From NCBI GenBank assembly GCA_005792805.1, contig SXQV01000175.1:1-13724 (forward strand): a DNA stretch of 13,724 nt. Reading direction: 5' to 3'. This DNA comes from Methylococcaceae bacterium. Its GTDB lineage: Bacteria; Pseudomonadota; Gammaproteobacteria; Methylococcales; Methylococcaceae. Under the pieces are notes generated by a model. The model was not told where the DNA came from. It made no database searches and saw only the letters and a list, made by a program, of their open reading frames with translations. This document shows, in pieces, positions 6,531 to 12,982 of the stretch (positions are counted from its first letter, which is position 1; the number at the start of each line of letters is the position of its first letter). Position numbers and translations under genes: made by a program.

Positions 6531-7641
6531 CGGCACACCCCGCTGGCTACTGGCAGAGCTGACCTACAGCTGTCCGCTGCAATGCCCCTATTGTTCAAAT
6601 CCCATCGACTATGCTGACCACACCCATGAGCTCAGCACGGATGAATGGCGCCGGGTATTTACTGAAGCCAGGGCCATGGGTGCCGTTCAGCTCGGCCTCT
6701 CGGGCGGGGAACCCCTCATCCGCAAGGATCTACCGGCTCTCGTCGAACATGCACGTGAACTGGGCTATTACACCAATCTCATCAGTTCTGGTTACGGGCT
6801 GACGGAAGAGAAGATCGTTGAACTCAAGATGGCCGGTCTGGATCACATTCAGATCAGCATCCAGGCACCGGAGAAAACCCTCAACAACTACCTGGCCGGC
6901 ACCGACTCCTACGAACAAAAGAAAACCGCCGCCCAACTCATCAAGCAACATGGTTATCCGATGGTGCTGTGCGTGGTCATCCACCGCCACAATATCCATC
7001 TGATGCATGAAATTCTGGAGATGGCGGTTGAGCTGGGAGCGGATTATCTGGAGCTGGCCAACACACAGTATTACGGTTGGGCACACCTCAACAGAGACGC
7101 CTTGCTGCCCACCCGTGAGCAGTTTGAAACGGCAGAAGCGATCGCGCAGGAGTACAAGGAAAAGCTCAGGGGACGCATGAAGATTTATTACGTCGTCCCG
7201 GATTATTACGAAGACAGGCCAAAAGCGTGCATGAACGGCTGGGGCACAACCTTCCTGACCATTGCACCCGACGGCATGGCCCTACCCTGTCACGAGGCGC
7301 GCATCCTGCCGGGACTCAACTGTCCGAACGTCCGGCAGATGAGCCTGCGGGACATCTGGGAAACCTCGGAAGCTTTCAATCGCTTCCGCAACTTTGACTG
7401 GATGGAAGAACCCTGCCGAACCTGCCCGGAAAAGAGCAAAGACTTTGGTGGCTGCCGCTGTCAGGCTTATCTCTTGACCGGCGACATGAACGCTACGGAC
7501 CCTGTTTGCAGCCTATCGCCTCAGCGCGACAAGGTAGAGCAGGCGATCAATGAAGCGCTAACAGCGTCCCTTGACCCGGCTGAACCGCTGATTTTCCGTA
7601 ACAGCCGCAACTCAAAAACCTTGAGCAAGCCAACAGACTGA
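6505..7641 (+). CDS. pqqE: Radical SAM PqqA peptide cyclase PqqE
   Basis: Forms the Glu-Tyr carbon-carbon crosslink in PqqA, the first committed step of PQQ synthesis. The 378-residue protein has the radical SAM CxxxCxxC at Cys23, Cys27 and Cys30 (YSCPLQCPYCSNP), the SAM-contact GGEP (67-70), and a C-terminal SPASM domain for two auxiliary iron-sulfur clusters. Its cysteines are readable at 242, 262 (GMALPC), 304, 307, 317, 319 and 335. Length is normal. ATG 6505 lies inside pqqD in another frame (26-nt overlap); there is no later Met before the conserved PRWLLAELTYSC. No terminator is seen after its stop, which faces the ubiX stop with only 10 nt between. A pqqF/pqqG-like protease gene is absent from the window. 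Confidence 0.96.
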   Translation: MAGSESYPSGTPRWLLAELTYSCPLQCPYCSNPIDYADHTHELSTDEWRRVFTEARAMGAVQLGLSGGEPLIRKDLPALVEHARELGYYTNLISSGYGLTEEKIVELKMAGLDHIQISIQAPEKTLNNYLAGTDSYEQKKTAAQLIKQHGYPMVLCVVIHRHNIHLMHEILEMAVELGADYLELANTQYYGWAHLNRDALLPTREQFETAEAIAQEYKEKLRGRMKIYYVVPDYYEDRPKACMNGWGTTFLTIAPDGMALPCHEARILPGLNCPNVRQMSLRDIWETSEAFNRFRNFDWMEEPCRTCPEKSKDFGGCRCQAYLLTGDMNATDPVCSLSPQRDKVEQAINEALTASLDPAEPLIFRNSRNSKTLSKPTD

Positions 7642-7651
7642 GCTGACCGGA

Positions 7652-8224
7652 TCAGGAGTTAATGCCCTCCCAGGGCGTATACAATCCGGCAACTTCAATC
7701 CCTGCCACCGAAAGAATCCGGCCTACCGTCTCGTCTATGAGTTGCGGCAGGGTTTTGGCCTGACCGTAGAACGCAGGGAGAGGCGGATAAATGATGCCGC
7801 CCATTTCCGTCACGATTCCCATATTGCGGATATGCACCAAGTGCAGGGGTGTCTCACGCGGAACGATCACCAGACGCCGCCGCTCCTTCAACACCACATC
7901 CGCCGCCCGAGAGATCAGATTATCACCGAAACCATGAGCAACGGCTGCCAGGGTTTTCATCGAGCACGGCGCAATAATCATCCCTTCGGTACGATACCCC
8001 CCACTGGCGATACTCGCGGCAATATCATCAACACCATGAATTTTGTCAGCCAGCCGGTAAATATCGCTCCGCTTCATCCCCAATTCGTGCTGGATATTCA
8101 AGGCACCGGCGTCTGAAACAACAAGATGAGTCTCCCAACCCCCGGCCTGCCTCAGCACCTCCAGGATGCGCTTCCCATAGATGGCACCCGTCGCGCCCGT
8201 CATGCCAATAATCAAGCGTTTCAT
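7652..8224 (-). CDS. ubiX: Flavin prenyltransferase UbiX
   Basis: Prenylates FMN with dimethylallyl phosphate to make the prenyl-FMN cofactor of UbiD-type decarboxylases, here most likely for ubiquinone synthesis. The 190-residue flavoprotein starts MKRLIIGMTGATGAIYG, with the FMN-binding GATGA at 10-14. It has APCSMKTLAAVAHG (85-98), then VVLKERRRLVIVPRETPLHL (110-129), and MGGIIYPPLPAFY (141-153), all UbiX signatures with the catalytic Lys, Arg and Glu region retained. Its ATG (8222-8224) overlaps the TGA of the upstream hydrolase gene by 4 nt (ATGA), so the two form a coupled transcription unit. It is convergent with pqqE. No ubiD is present in the window. Confidence 0.95.
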   Translation of the reverse strand: MKRLIIGMTGATGAIYGKRILEVLRQAGGWETHLVVSDAGALNIQHELGMKRSDIYRLADKIHGVDDIAASIASGGYRTEGMIIAPCSMKTLAAVAHGFGDNLISRAADVVLKERRRLVIVPRETPLHLVHIRNMGIVTEMGGIIYPPLPAFYGQAKTLPQLIDETVGRILSVAGIEVAGLYTPWEGINS

Positions 8225-9180
8225 TTTCCGAAATCCAGAGTAGTCGCCATGCTGTCCGTCGCTTCAACCAAAGCACTGACCATGTCCTCGCCCGAGGCAA
8301 CATGAGCGGCATTTTCCAAAATTCGTAACGAAGAGCCCGGCAACTCGCGATGGAGACTATAGGCAGACTCCACCGGACACACTAAATCCCGGCGTCCATG
8401 AATAATTTGCGTGGGTATGTGGCGAATTTGCTCACAGGCATTGAGTACCGCGTTTTCCGCGATGAAATAGCGGTTGGCCGCGTAATAAAGCGCGATTTTT
8501 GCCGAACCCAGAGACGCTTGAGTCACAGGTTCATTTTGACTGCCCGCAGCAAATGTCTCAGGTACCGTCACCTGACCGTTCCACCCTTCCAGTGCACGCG
8601 CCGCGCGGCGCTGCGCCAACTCATCCGCCCCGGTCACCTGCTGATAGAGCGCCTGAACCGGGTTGATGCTCTCCTGCGCCGTCAACACCTCCCGAACGGG
8701 CAGCCACGCCTCGGGATAAATTCGTCTGACTCCGGTAGCGCCGAAAAACCACTCCAAATCACACTCCCTCGCCAAAAAAGTGCCTCGCAGTATCAGCCCG
8801 GCGACGGTGCGGCTGTGGGCCTGGGCGTAGAGCAGCGCCAAGGTGGCACCCCACGAACCCGCAAACACAAGCCATCGCTTAATATCAAGAGCAGAACGAA
8901 TTCTCTCAAGGTCTTCAACAAGATGCGGCGTTGTATTGCGGGCAAGCCCTCCCTGCGGGGAAGACCGGCCAGAGCCTCGTTGGTCCACGAGAATGATCCG
9001 ATAAATCGCCGGATCGAAAAAGCGCCGATGGTAAGGCTGGCAACCGGAGCCCGGCCCTCCATGCAAGAACAGGACGGGCCGGCCCTGCGGATTCCCGCAT
9101 TCTTCAACGTATAGCGTATGCCCGTCACGCGCTAGTTGATGTGTCTGGAACGGTTCGATCTCGGGGAAAAGGGCATGCAT
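8221..9180 (-). CDS. pip: Proline iminopeptidase-type alpha/beta hydrolase
   Basis: Serine peptidase of family S33 that removes N-terminal proline from peptides; cytoplasmic, no signal peptide. The 319-residue protein shows the oxyanion segment FLHGGPGSGC (38-47), DQRGSGRSSPQG (66-77), the nucleophile elbow AGSWGATLAL (Ser109), Asp265 in IIHGRRDLVCP and His293 in ENAAHVAS. The layout WFFGATGVRRIYPEAW and the overall length match the proline iminopeptidase family. The His context (AAHVAS) differs from the more usual SGHSA, so another aminopeptidase or esterase specificity is possible. ATG 9180 is chosen; a TTG two codons earlier also lies in frame. The ribosome site is weak. The gene overlaps ubiX by 4 nt and is cut off from the upstream outer-membrane gene by a strong terminator. 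Confidence 0.88.
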   Translation of the reverse strand: MHALFPEIEPFQTHQLARDGHTLYVEECGNPQGRPVLFLHGGPGSGCQPYHRRFFDPAIYRIILVDQRGSGRSSPQGGLARNTTPHLVEDLERIRSALDIKRWLVFAGSWGATLALLYAQAHSRTVAGLILRGTFLARECDLEWFFGATGVRRIYPEAWLPVREVLTAQESINPVQALYQQVTGADELAQRRAARALEGWNGQVTVPETFAAGSQNEPVTQASLGSAKIALYYAANRYFIAENAVLNACEQIRHIPTQIIHGRRDLVCPVESAYSLHRELPGSSLRILENAAHVASGEDMVSALVEATDSMATTLDFGK

Positions 9181-9270
9181 TATCAACTTGCTTTGCTGCG
9201 CAATTAAAGTGTGCAGGATAACCGATTGCCGCCAGCAGACCCCACAAAATAACGAGAAAATGCGGGGATC

Positions 9271-9298
9271 AAAAAAAGGGGCCCGAAGGCCCCTTTTT
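9271..9298 (-). terminator. Rho-independent terminator of the outer-membrane protein gene
   Basis: On the minus strand GGGGCC-TTCG-GGCCCC forms a stem closed by the very stable C(UUCG)G tetraloop, followed by seven T (9277-9271). It begins 16 nt after the stop at 9315. The plus strand also ends in five T, so it could work both ways. It isolates the downstream hydrolase/ubiX pair. Confidence 0.92.
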
Positions 9299-9314
9299 GC
9301 GTTACCCGGCTGGT

Positions 9315-10244
9315 TTAGAAACCGATACCGATGTAACCACCGGCCTGCAGGCCATTGGTCGTGCTTGAATTCAGCACGCTGACTCCATCAGCCGTTCTTG
9401 CAGTGTAGTCAAGATCGCCACCGCCGAACTGGTAACGGAAGTCGGTACCGAGCCAGATGTCTTTCCATACACGGTATTCAAGACCCGTGCTCAGCATAAC
9501 GGCCGGATTCAGAACCGTTACACCGCTGGAGGGCGGGCTGATAACCTGGATTGCCAGACCCACCGGCGCAACCCAAGGACGGAAGTCGCCATCAAGCAGG
9601 TTGAACTTGAACTTCGGGGAAGCGGCCAGGGTAAACATGGTGACCTGGTTTTCTACATGCAGAGCCCCACCGCTGGCATAGTTAACCAAGCCGTTGGTAG
9701 TCGTACCGTAGTTCTGGTACTGGAAGAACAATTCCGCATCCAGTGCAACGAGATCGGTCAGACCGAACAGGTCATCGGAAGCACGGAAATCCATACCGGC
9801 ACCTACATACCAGCCGTCCTGATTGTAAGAGTTGGGGTCGCCATTGAGAACCGAACCGGTCAACAGTTCGTTTTCACGCTTCTGTGCGAGCTGCGCGAAA
9901 CCACCACGGAAGAAGACAAGATTATTCTTCTGTTCTTCTTTGGCCGCCTCGGCAGCCACCTGGGTCTCAAGCTGCTGCTGCTTGGTTTCCATTTGATCAC
10001 CAGAGACTTTCTGGGTGCTCAGCTGTGAACGCAGTTCACTGACTTCTGCTTCAAGGTTTGATATGCGGGCATCATCCGCACGGAGGTGACGTTCATCCGC
10101 TCTGACCAAAGCACGAGTACTGGTCGTGTGCTGGTGAGCTTTCTTTGTGGTGTGTGCCAATGACGCCTGCGGCGCCAGACCGGCGAGAGCAAGGCTCGCA
10201 CCGGCTATAAAGGTCAGGCTGGAGGACTTCTTGAGCGTTTTCAT
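9315..10244 (-). CDS. Outer-membrane beta-barrel protein with N-terminal coiled coil
   Basis: A 309-residue envelope protein I cannot assign to a named family. Residues 1-30 form a Sec signal peptide (KTLKK, hydrophobic core, cleavage likely after ASLA). Residues 31-45 are His/Thr-rich. A coiled coil follows from about 47 to 105 (DARISNLEAEVSELRSQLS, then a Gln/Glu-rich stretch). From about 108 to the end there are alternating aromatic strands typical of an outer-membrane barrel (GWYVGAGMDF, LDAELFFQYQNYG, GLEYRVWKDIWLGTDFRYQF), ending in GGYIGIGF with the C-terminal Phe recognised by the BAM machinery. The coiled coil could trimerise or bind peptidoglycan or the periplasm, as in some porins. 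A strong AAGGGAG ribosome site, its own promoter and a strong terminator suggest a well-expressed single gene. Function is unknown. Confidence 0.85.
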   Translation of the reverse strand: MKTLKKSSSLTFIAGASLALAGLAPQASLAHTTKKAHQHTTSTRALVRADERHLRADDARISNLEAEVSELRSQLSTQKVSGDQMETKQQQLETQVAAEAAKEEQKNNLVFFRGGFAQLAQKRENELLTGSVLNGDPNSYNQDGWYVGAGMDFRASDDLFGLTDLVALDAELFFQYQNYGTTTNGLVNYASGGALHVENQVTMFTLAASPKFKFNLLDGDFRPWVAPVGLAIQVISPPSSGVTVLNPAVMLSTGLEYRVWKDIWLGTDFRYQFGGGDLDYTARTADGVSVLNSSTTNGLQAGGYIGIGF

Positions 10245-10272
10245 TGTTTCTCCCTTGGGCTAGGAATTTATA

Positions 10273-10300
10273 GTTGCATGTCAGCAACATATTTTGTTGC
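10273..10300 (-). repeat. Overlapping alternative stem-loops in the leader of the outer-membrane gene
   Basis: Three alternating segments, GTTGC (10273-10277), GCAAC (10284-10288) and TGTTGC (10295-10300), allow two mutually exclusive hairpins: GCAACA/TGTTGC with a 5-nt loop, or GTTGC/GCAAC with a 6-nt loop. They lie between the predicted start of transcription (about 10302) and the ribosome site at 10251-10257. They may stabilise the mRNA or serve as an operator. Confidence 0.5.
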
Positions 10301-10309
10301 GGCGTCGGG

Positions 10310-10337
10310 ATAATACCAAGAAAAAGACTTTTTACAA
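10310..10337 (-). promoter_or_regulatory. Predicted promoter of the outer-membrane protein gene
   Basis: Minus-strand -35 TTGTAA (10337-10332) and -10 TATTAT (10315-10310, 5 of 6) with a 16-bp spacer. TGG directly before the -10 makes an extended -10 element. The expected transcript starts near 10302, with a leader of about 57 nt. Confidence 0.6.
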
Positions 10338-10471
10338 CTGGTTTTGTGATTTTTCTTTCATCGCCACGCACCTTATACCGAAGCGGCAGCCCCTCAAAAG
10401 CAGGAATATCCAGCAAAAACCAAGCATCCCCACTGGCGAACGCATCAGACAATGCTGTTGCTTATTAGATA

Positions 10472-10507
10472 CAGTCTGGACTGGAACCAAGGCTTTCAGG
10501 CTATAAT
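10472..10507 (+). promoter_or_regulatory. Predicted mcl promoter: consensus -10 with a dyad in place of a -35
   Basis: TATAAT at 10502-10507 is a perfect -10. No recognisable -35 exists at 16-18 bp. Instead the dyad CAGTC-TG-GACTG (10472-10483) is centred about 36 bp before the expected start near 10514, the position of a class II activator or of a repressor covering the promoter. This is an inference from position and symmetry. Confidence 0.45.
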
Positions 10508-10576
10508 TTGCCCTTCTGCATGGCTGGAATGCGGCTACGCAACCATCCCGGCTACAGGCAGCCCCTATTGATCGCC

Positions 10577-10628
10577 CAGCCGCCCCACCCACTGAACGAT
10601 CTGAAATTAAATCTGTATTGGGCGGCTG
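10577..10628 (+). repeat. 9-bp perfect inverted repeat in the mcl leader
   Basis: CAGCCGCCC (10577-10585) pairs perfectly with GGGCGGCTG (10620-10628), enclosing 34 nt that hold a direct repeat of ATCTG. It would form a GC-rich hairpin within the predicted 200-nt untranslated leader of mcl, ending 67 nt before the ribosome site. Confidence 0.5.
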
Positions 10629-10710
10629 AACGGCATGCGCGGTCGGATTGCCAACAAAAATCTGGCAGTTATTCCAGCACTCACCCCCACACCTTGAGAG
10701 GCATAAAACG

Positions 10711-11676
10711 ATGGCGGTAAAAAATCGCTTGCACCGCAGCGAACTCGCAGTCCCCGGCAGTAACAAGCGGATGCTTGAGAAAGCCCCCACTTCTGGCGCA
10801 GACGTCGTTTTTCTTGATCTGGAAGATGCCGTTGCACCGGATGACAAAGCCCAGGCACGAGTAAATATCATCGAAGCACTCAGCACCTATGACTGGTCCA
10901 GGTGCGCCGTATCCATCCGCATGAACGGTCTCGATACCCACTTCGCTTATCGCGATCTGGTGGATATTGTCGAAGCCTGTGGTGACAAACTCGACACGAT
11001 CCTGATCCCCAAGGTCGGTAGCGCGTCTGACGTTTACTTCGTCGCCACCCTGCTATCCCAGATTGAAGAATACAAAGGTTTCAAACCGATCAATATCCAT
11101 GTACTGATCGAAACCGCCATGGGCATGGCCAACGTCGAGGAGATTGCCCGCACCTGTCCGGAACGCATGGAAGCGATGGTTTTCGGCGTCGCCGACTATG
11201 CCGCCTCCGTCCGTGCCCGCACCACGCAAATTGGCGGCGCCAATCCCGACTACGGCATGCTGACTGATGCCGACGCACAGGGCGAGCGTCTCTATCACTG
11301 GGGTGACCAATGGCATTACGCGATTTCACGCATGGCAGCCGCCTGCCGCGCCTATGGTCTGCGCCCCATCGACGGCCCGTTTGGCGACTTTGGCGATCCA
11401 GAAGGTTACAAAGTAGCCGCCAGACGGGCAGCCGCACTGGGCTGTGAAGGCAAGTGGGCGATCCACCCTTCCCAGGTTGAACTAGCCAATGAAGTCTTTA
11501 CGCCCACCCGCAAGGAAGTTGATCGTGCGCGCCGCATCCTGATCGAAATGGAAAAGGCGGCAAAAGAAGGCAAAGGCGCCGTGTCCCTCGATGGCCGGCT
11601 CATCGACGCCGCCTCCATCCGCATGGCGGAAAATGTCGTCAAACAGATTGAGCAGATCGAAACCCGCCAGCATTAA
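10711..11676 (+). CDS. mcl: Malyl-CoA lyase (CitE-like family)
   Basis: Cleaves L-malyl-CoA to acetyl-CoA and glyoxylate in the serine cycle. The 321-residue TIM-barrel protein shows LAVPGSNKRMLEKA (12-25), DVVFLDLEDAVAPDDK (31-46), SIRMNG with Arg70 and Asn72, the metal ligands Glu134 (VLIETAMGMAN) and Asp162 (FGVADYAAS), and GKWAIHPSQ (247-255). Length and C-terminal lid fit malyl-CoA lyase better than the shorter citrate lyase beta subunit. The mtkA/mtkB genes after it support this, though beta-methylmalyl-CoA activity cannot be excluded. ATG 10711 with GAGAGG (10696-10701) 9 nt upstream gives the family start; an in-frame ATG at 10648 adds 21 unrelated residues. A 129-nt gap with a GC hairpin separates it from mtkA. 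Confidence 0.93.
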   Translation: MAVKNRLHRSELAVPGSNKRMLEKAPTSGADVVFLDLEDAVAPDDKAQARVNIIEALSTYDWSRCAVSIRMNGLDTHFAYRDLVDIVEACGDKLDTILIPKVGSASDVYFVATLLSQIEEYKGFKPINIHVLIETAMGMANVEEIARTCPERMEAMVFGVADYAASVRARTTQIGGANPDYGMLTDADAQGERLYHWGDQWHYAISRMAAACRAYGLRPIDGPFGDFGDPEGYKVAARRAAALGCEGKWAIHPSQVELANEVFTPTRKEVDRARRILIEMEKAAKEGKGAVSLDGRLIDAASIRMAENVVKQIEQIETRQH

Positions 11677-11754
11677 GAACCGCCTGACACCCGCTTTAGG
11701 TCTGGATATGAGCTGAGCTCACCCGCCCATAAGCCGTAAACAAACCTGTACGCC

Positions 11755-11776
11755 GCGCCCGAAGATCCCCGGGCGC
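11755..11776 (+). repeat. GC-rich hairpin between mcl and mtkA
   Basis: GCGCCCG (11755-11761) and CGGGCGC (11770-11776) make a perfect 7-bp stem with an 8-nt loop. No T-run follows, so it is not a standard terminator. It lies 29 nt before the mtkA start and may be an mRNA processing or stability element. A second short dyad, GAGCT-G-AGCTC, is at 11710-11720. Confidence 0.45.
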
Positions 11777-11805
11777 ACAGCCTAAATGAAGAGGACAGCA
11801 CAGTA

Positions 11806-12978
11806 GTGAACATTCATGAGTATCAAGCCAAGGAATTGCTGCAATGCTTTGGCGTTCCAGTGCCGGTGGGCAGCGTCGCCTTCAACCCCACCCAGGCCCG
11901 TCAGGCAGCCGAGGAAATCGGTGGCAGCCGCTGGGTCATCAAGGCACAGATCCATGCTGGCGGCCGCGGCAAGGCCGGTGGCGTCAAGGTGGTGGACTCA
12001 CTGGACGAAGTAAAAAAAGCCGCCGATGCCATGATCGGCACACGACTGGTCACGCATCAGACTGGCCCCGAAGGCTCGCTCGTTCAGCGCGTCTGGGTAG
12101 AACAGGCCAGCCAGATCCGCAAGGAATTCTACCTCGGCTTCGTAATCGACCGAGGCACTCAGCGCATCACCGTCATCGCCTCCAGCGAGGGAGGCATGGA
12201 TATCGAAGAAGTGGCCATAGCCACTCCTGAAAAGATCATCAAGGAAGTGATCGACCCCGCCATCGGGCTTCGCGACTTTCAATGCCGCAAGGTCGCCACC
12301 GCAATCGGCCTCAAGGGCAAGCTGATGCCGCAGGCGGTCAAGATCATGAAGGCTATCTACCGTTGCATGCGCGACAAGGATGCCCTGCAGGCGGAAATCA
12401 ACCCTCTCGCCGTAGTCGGTAGCGAGGATGACCAGAAGCTTCTGGTATTGGACGCCAAGTTCAGCTTCGACGATAACGCCCTCTACCGCCAGAAAACCGT
12501 CACCGAGATGCGCGACCTGGCCGAAGAAGACCCCAAAGAAGTGGAAGCCTCCGGACATGGCCTCAATTACATTGCACTGGACGGCAACATTGGCTGCATC
12601 GTCAATGGCGCCGGTCTCGCCATGGCCTCGCTGGACGCCATTACCCTGCACGGCGGCGCACCCGCCAACTTTCTGGATGTCGGTGGTGGTGCCTCCCCGG
12701 AAAAGGTCACCAATGCCTGCCGAATCGTACTGGAAGACCCCAACGTCAAATGTATTCTGGTAAACATCTTTGCCGGCATCAACCGCTGCGACTGGATCGC
12801 CAAAGGCCTGATCCAGGCGTGCGACAGCCTGCAAATCAAGGTGCCACTGATTGTTCGTCTGGCCGGTACCAATGTGGAAGAAGGCCGCAAGATCCTGGCC
12901 GAGTCAGGCCTTTCCTTCATCACCGCCGAAAATCTGGATGCTGCGGCAGCCAAGGCCGTTGCCATCGTCAAAGGATAA
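11806..12978 (+). CDS. mtkA: Malate-CoA ligase (malate thiokinase) beta subunit
   Basis: Large subunit of the ATP-dependent ligase that makes malyl-CoA from malate and CoA, feeding Mcl. The 390-residue protein starts MNIHEYQAKELL and has an ATP-grasp domain (about 1-230) with KAQIHAGGRGKAGGVK (46-61) and AEINPLAVV (196-204). A CoA-ligase domain (about 250-388) follows, with IGCIVNGAGLAMASLD and NFLDVGGGAS. NIFAGINRCDW and IVRLAGTNVEEG match my memory of methylotroph MtkA rather than SucC (typically NIFGGIVRCD and RLEGNN), which with the adjacent mcl supports MtkA over succinyl-CoA synthetase; SucC cannot be wholly excluded. The start is GTG 11806: no ATG gives this N-terminus, and GAGG (11791-11794) lies 11 nt upstream. 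mtkB begins 4 nt after its stop. Confidence 0.92.
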   Translation: MNIHEYQAKELLQCFGVPVPVGSVAFNPTQARQAAEEIGGSRWVIKAQIHAGGRGKAGGVKVVDSLDEVKKAADAMIGTRLVTHQTGPEGSLVQRVWVEQASQIRKEFYLGFVIDRGTQRITVIASSEGGMDIEEVAIATPEKIIKEVIDPAIGLRDFQCRKVATAIGLKGKLMPQAVKIMKAIYRCMRDKDALQAEINPLAVVGSEDDQKLLVLDAKFSFDDNALYRQKTVTEMRDLAEEDPKEVEASGHGLNYIALDGNIGCIVNGAGLAMASLDAITLHGGAPANFLDVGGGASPEKVTNACRIVLEDPNVKCILVNIFAGINRCDWIAKGLIQACDSLQIKVPLIVRLAGTNVEEGRKILAESGLSFITAENLDAAAAKAVAIVKG

Positions 12979-12982
12979 GCCC

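Larger units (their letters stand above)
10245..10710. other. Divergent intergenic region between the outer-membrane gene and mcl
   Basis: This 466-nt stretch holds no gene I can support. Its left part carries the promoter and leader of the outer-membrane gene (minus strand). Its right part, from about 10472, carries the predicted mcl control region and leader. The middle, 10338-10470, is AT-rich at first and shows nothing recognisable; short ORFs there have no family features. Confidence 0.6.

Noticed and set aside
9181..9270. A promoter for the hydrolase/ubiX pair (minus-strand TATCCT and TTTAAT considered as -10 boxes)
   Set aside because: Neither has a credible -35 at 16-18 bp, so no specific site is claimed although a promoter is expected here.
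10093..10452. Minus-strand ORF upstream of and overlapping the outer-membrane gene
   Set aside because: It covers the promoter and signal-peptide region of a convincing gene in another frame, and its sequence resembles no family.
10519..10720. 66-codon plus-strand ORF in the mcl leader, overlapping the mcl start
   Set aside because: Composition rich in Arg, Pro and His, no recognisable motif and no clear ribosome site; better explained as untranslated leader.
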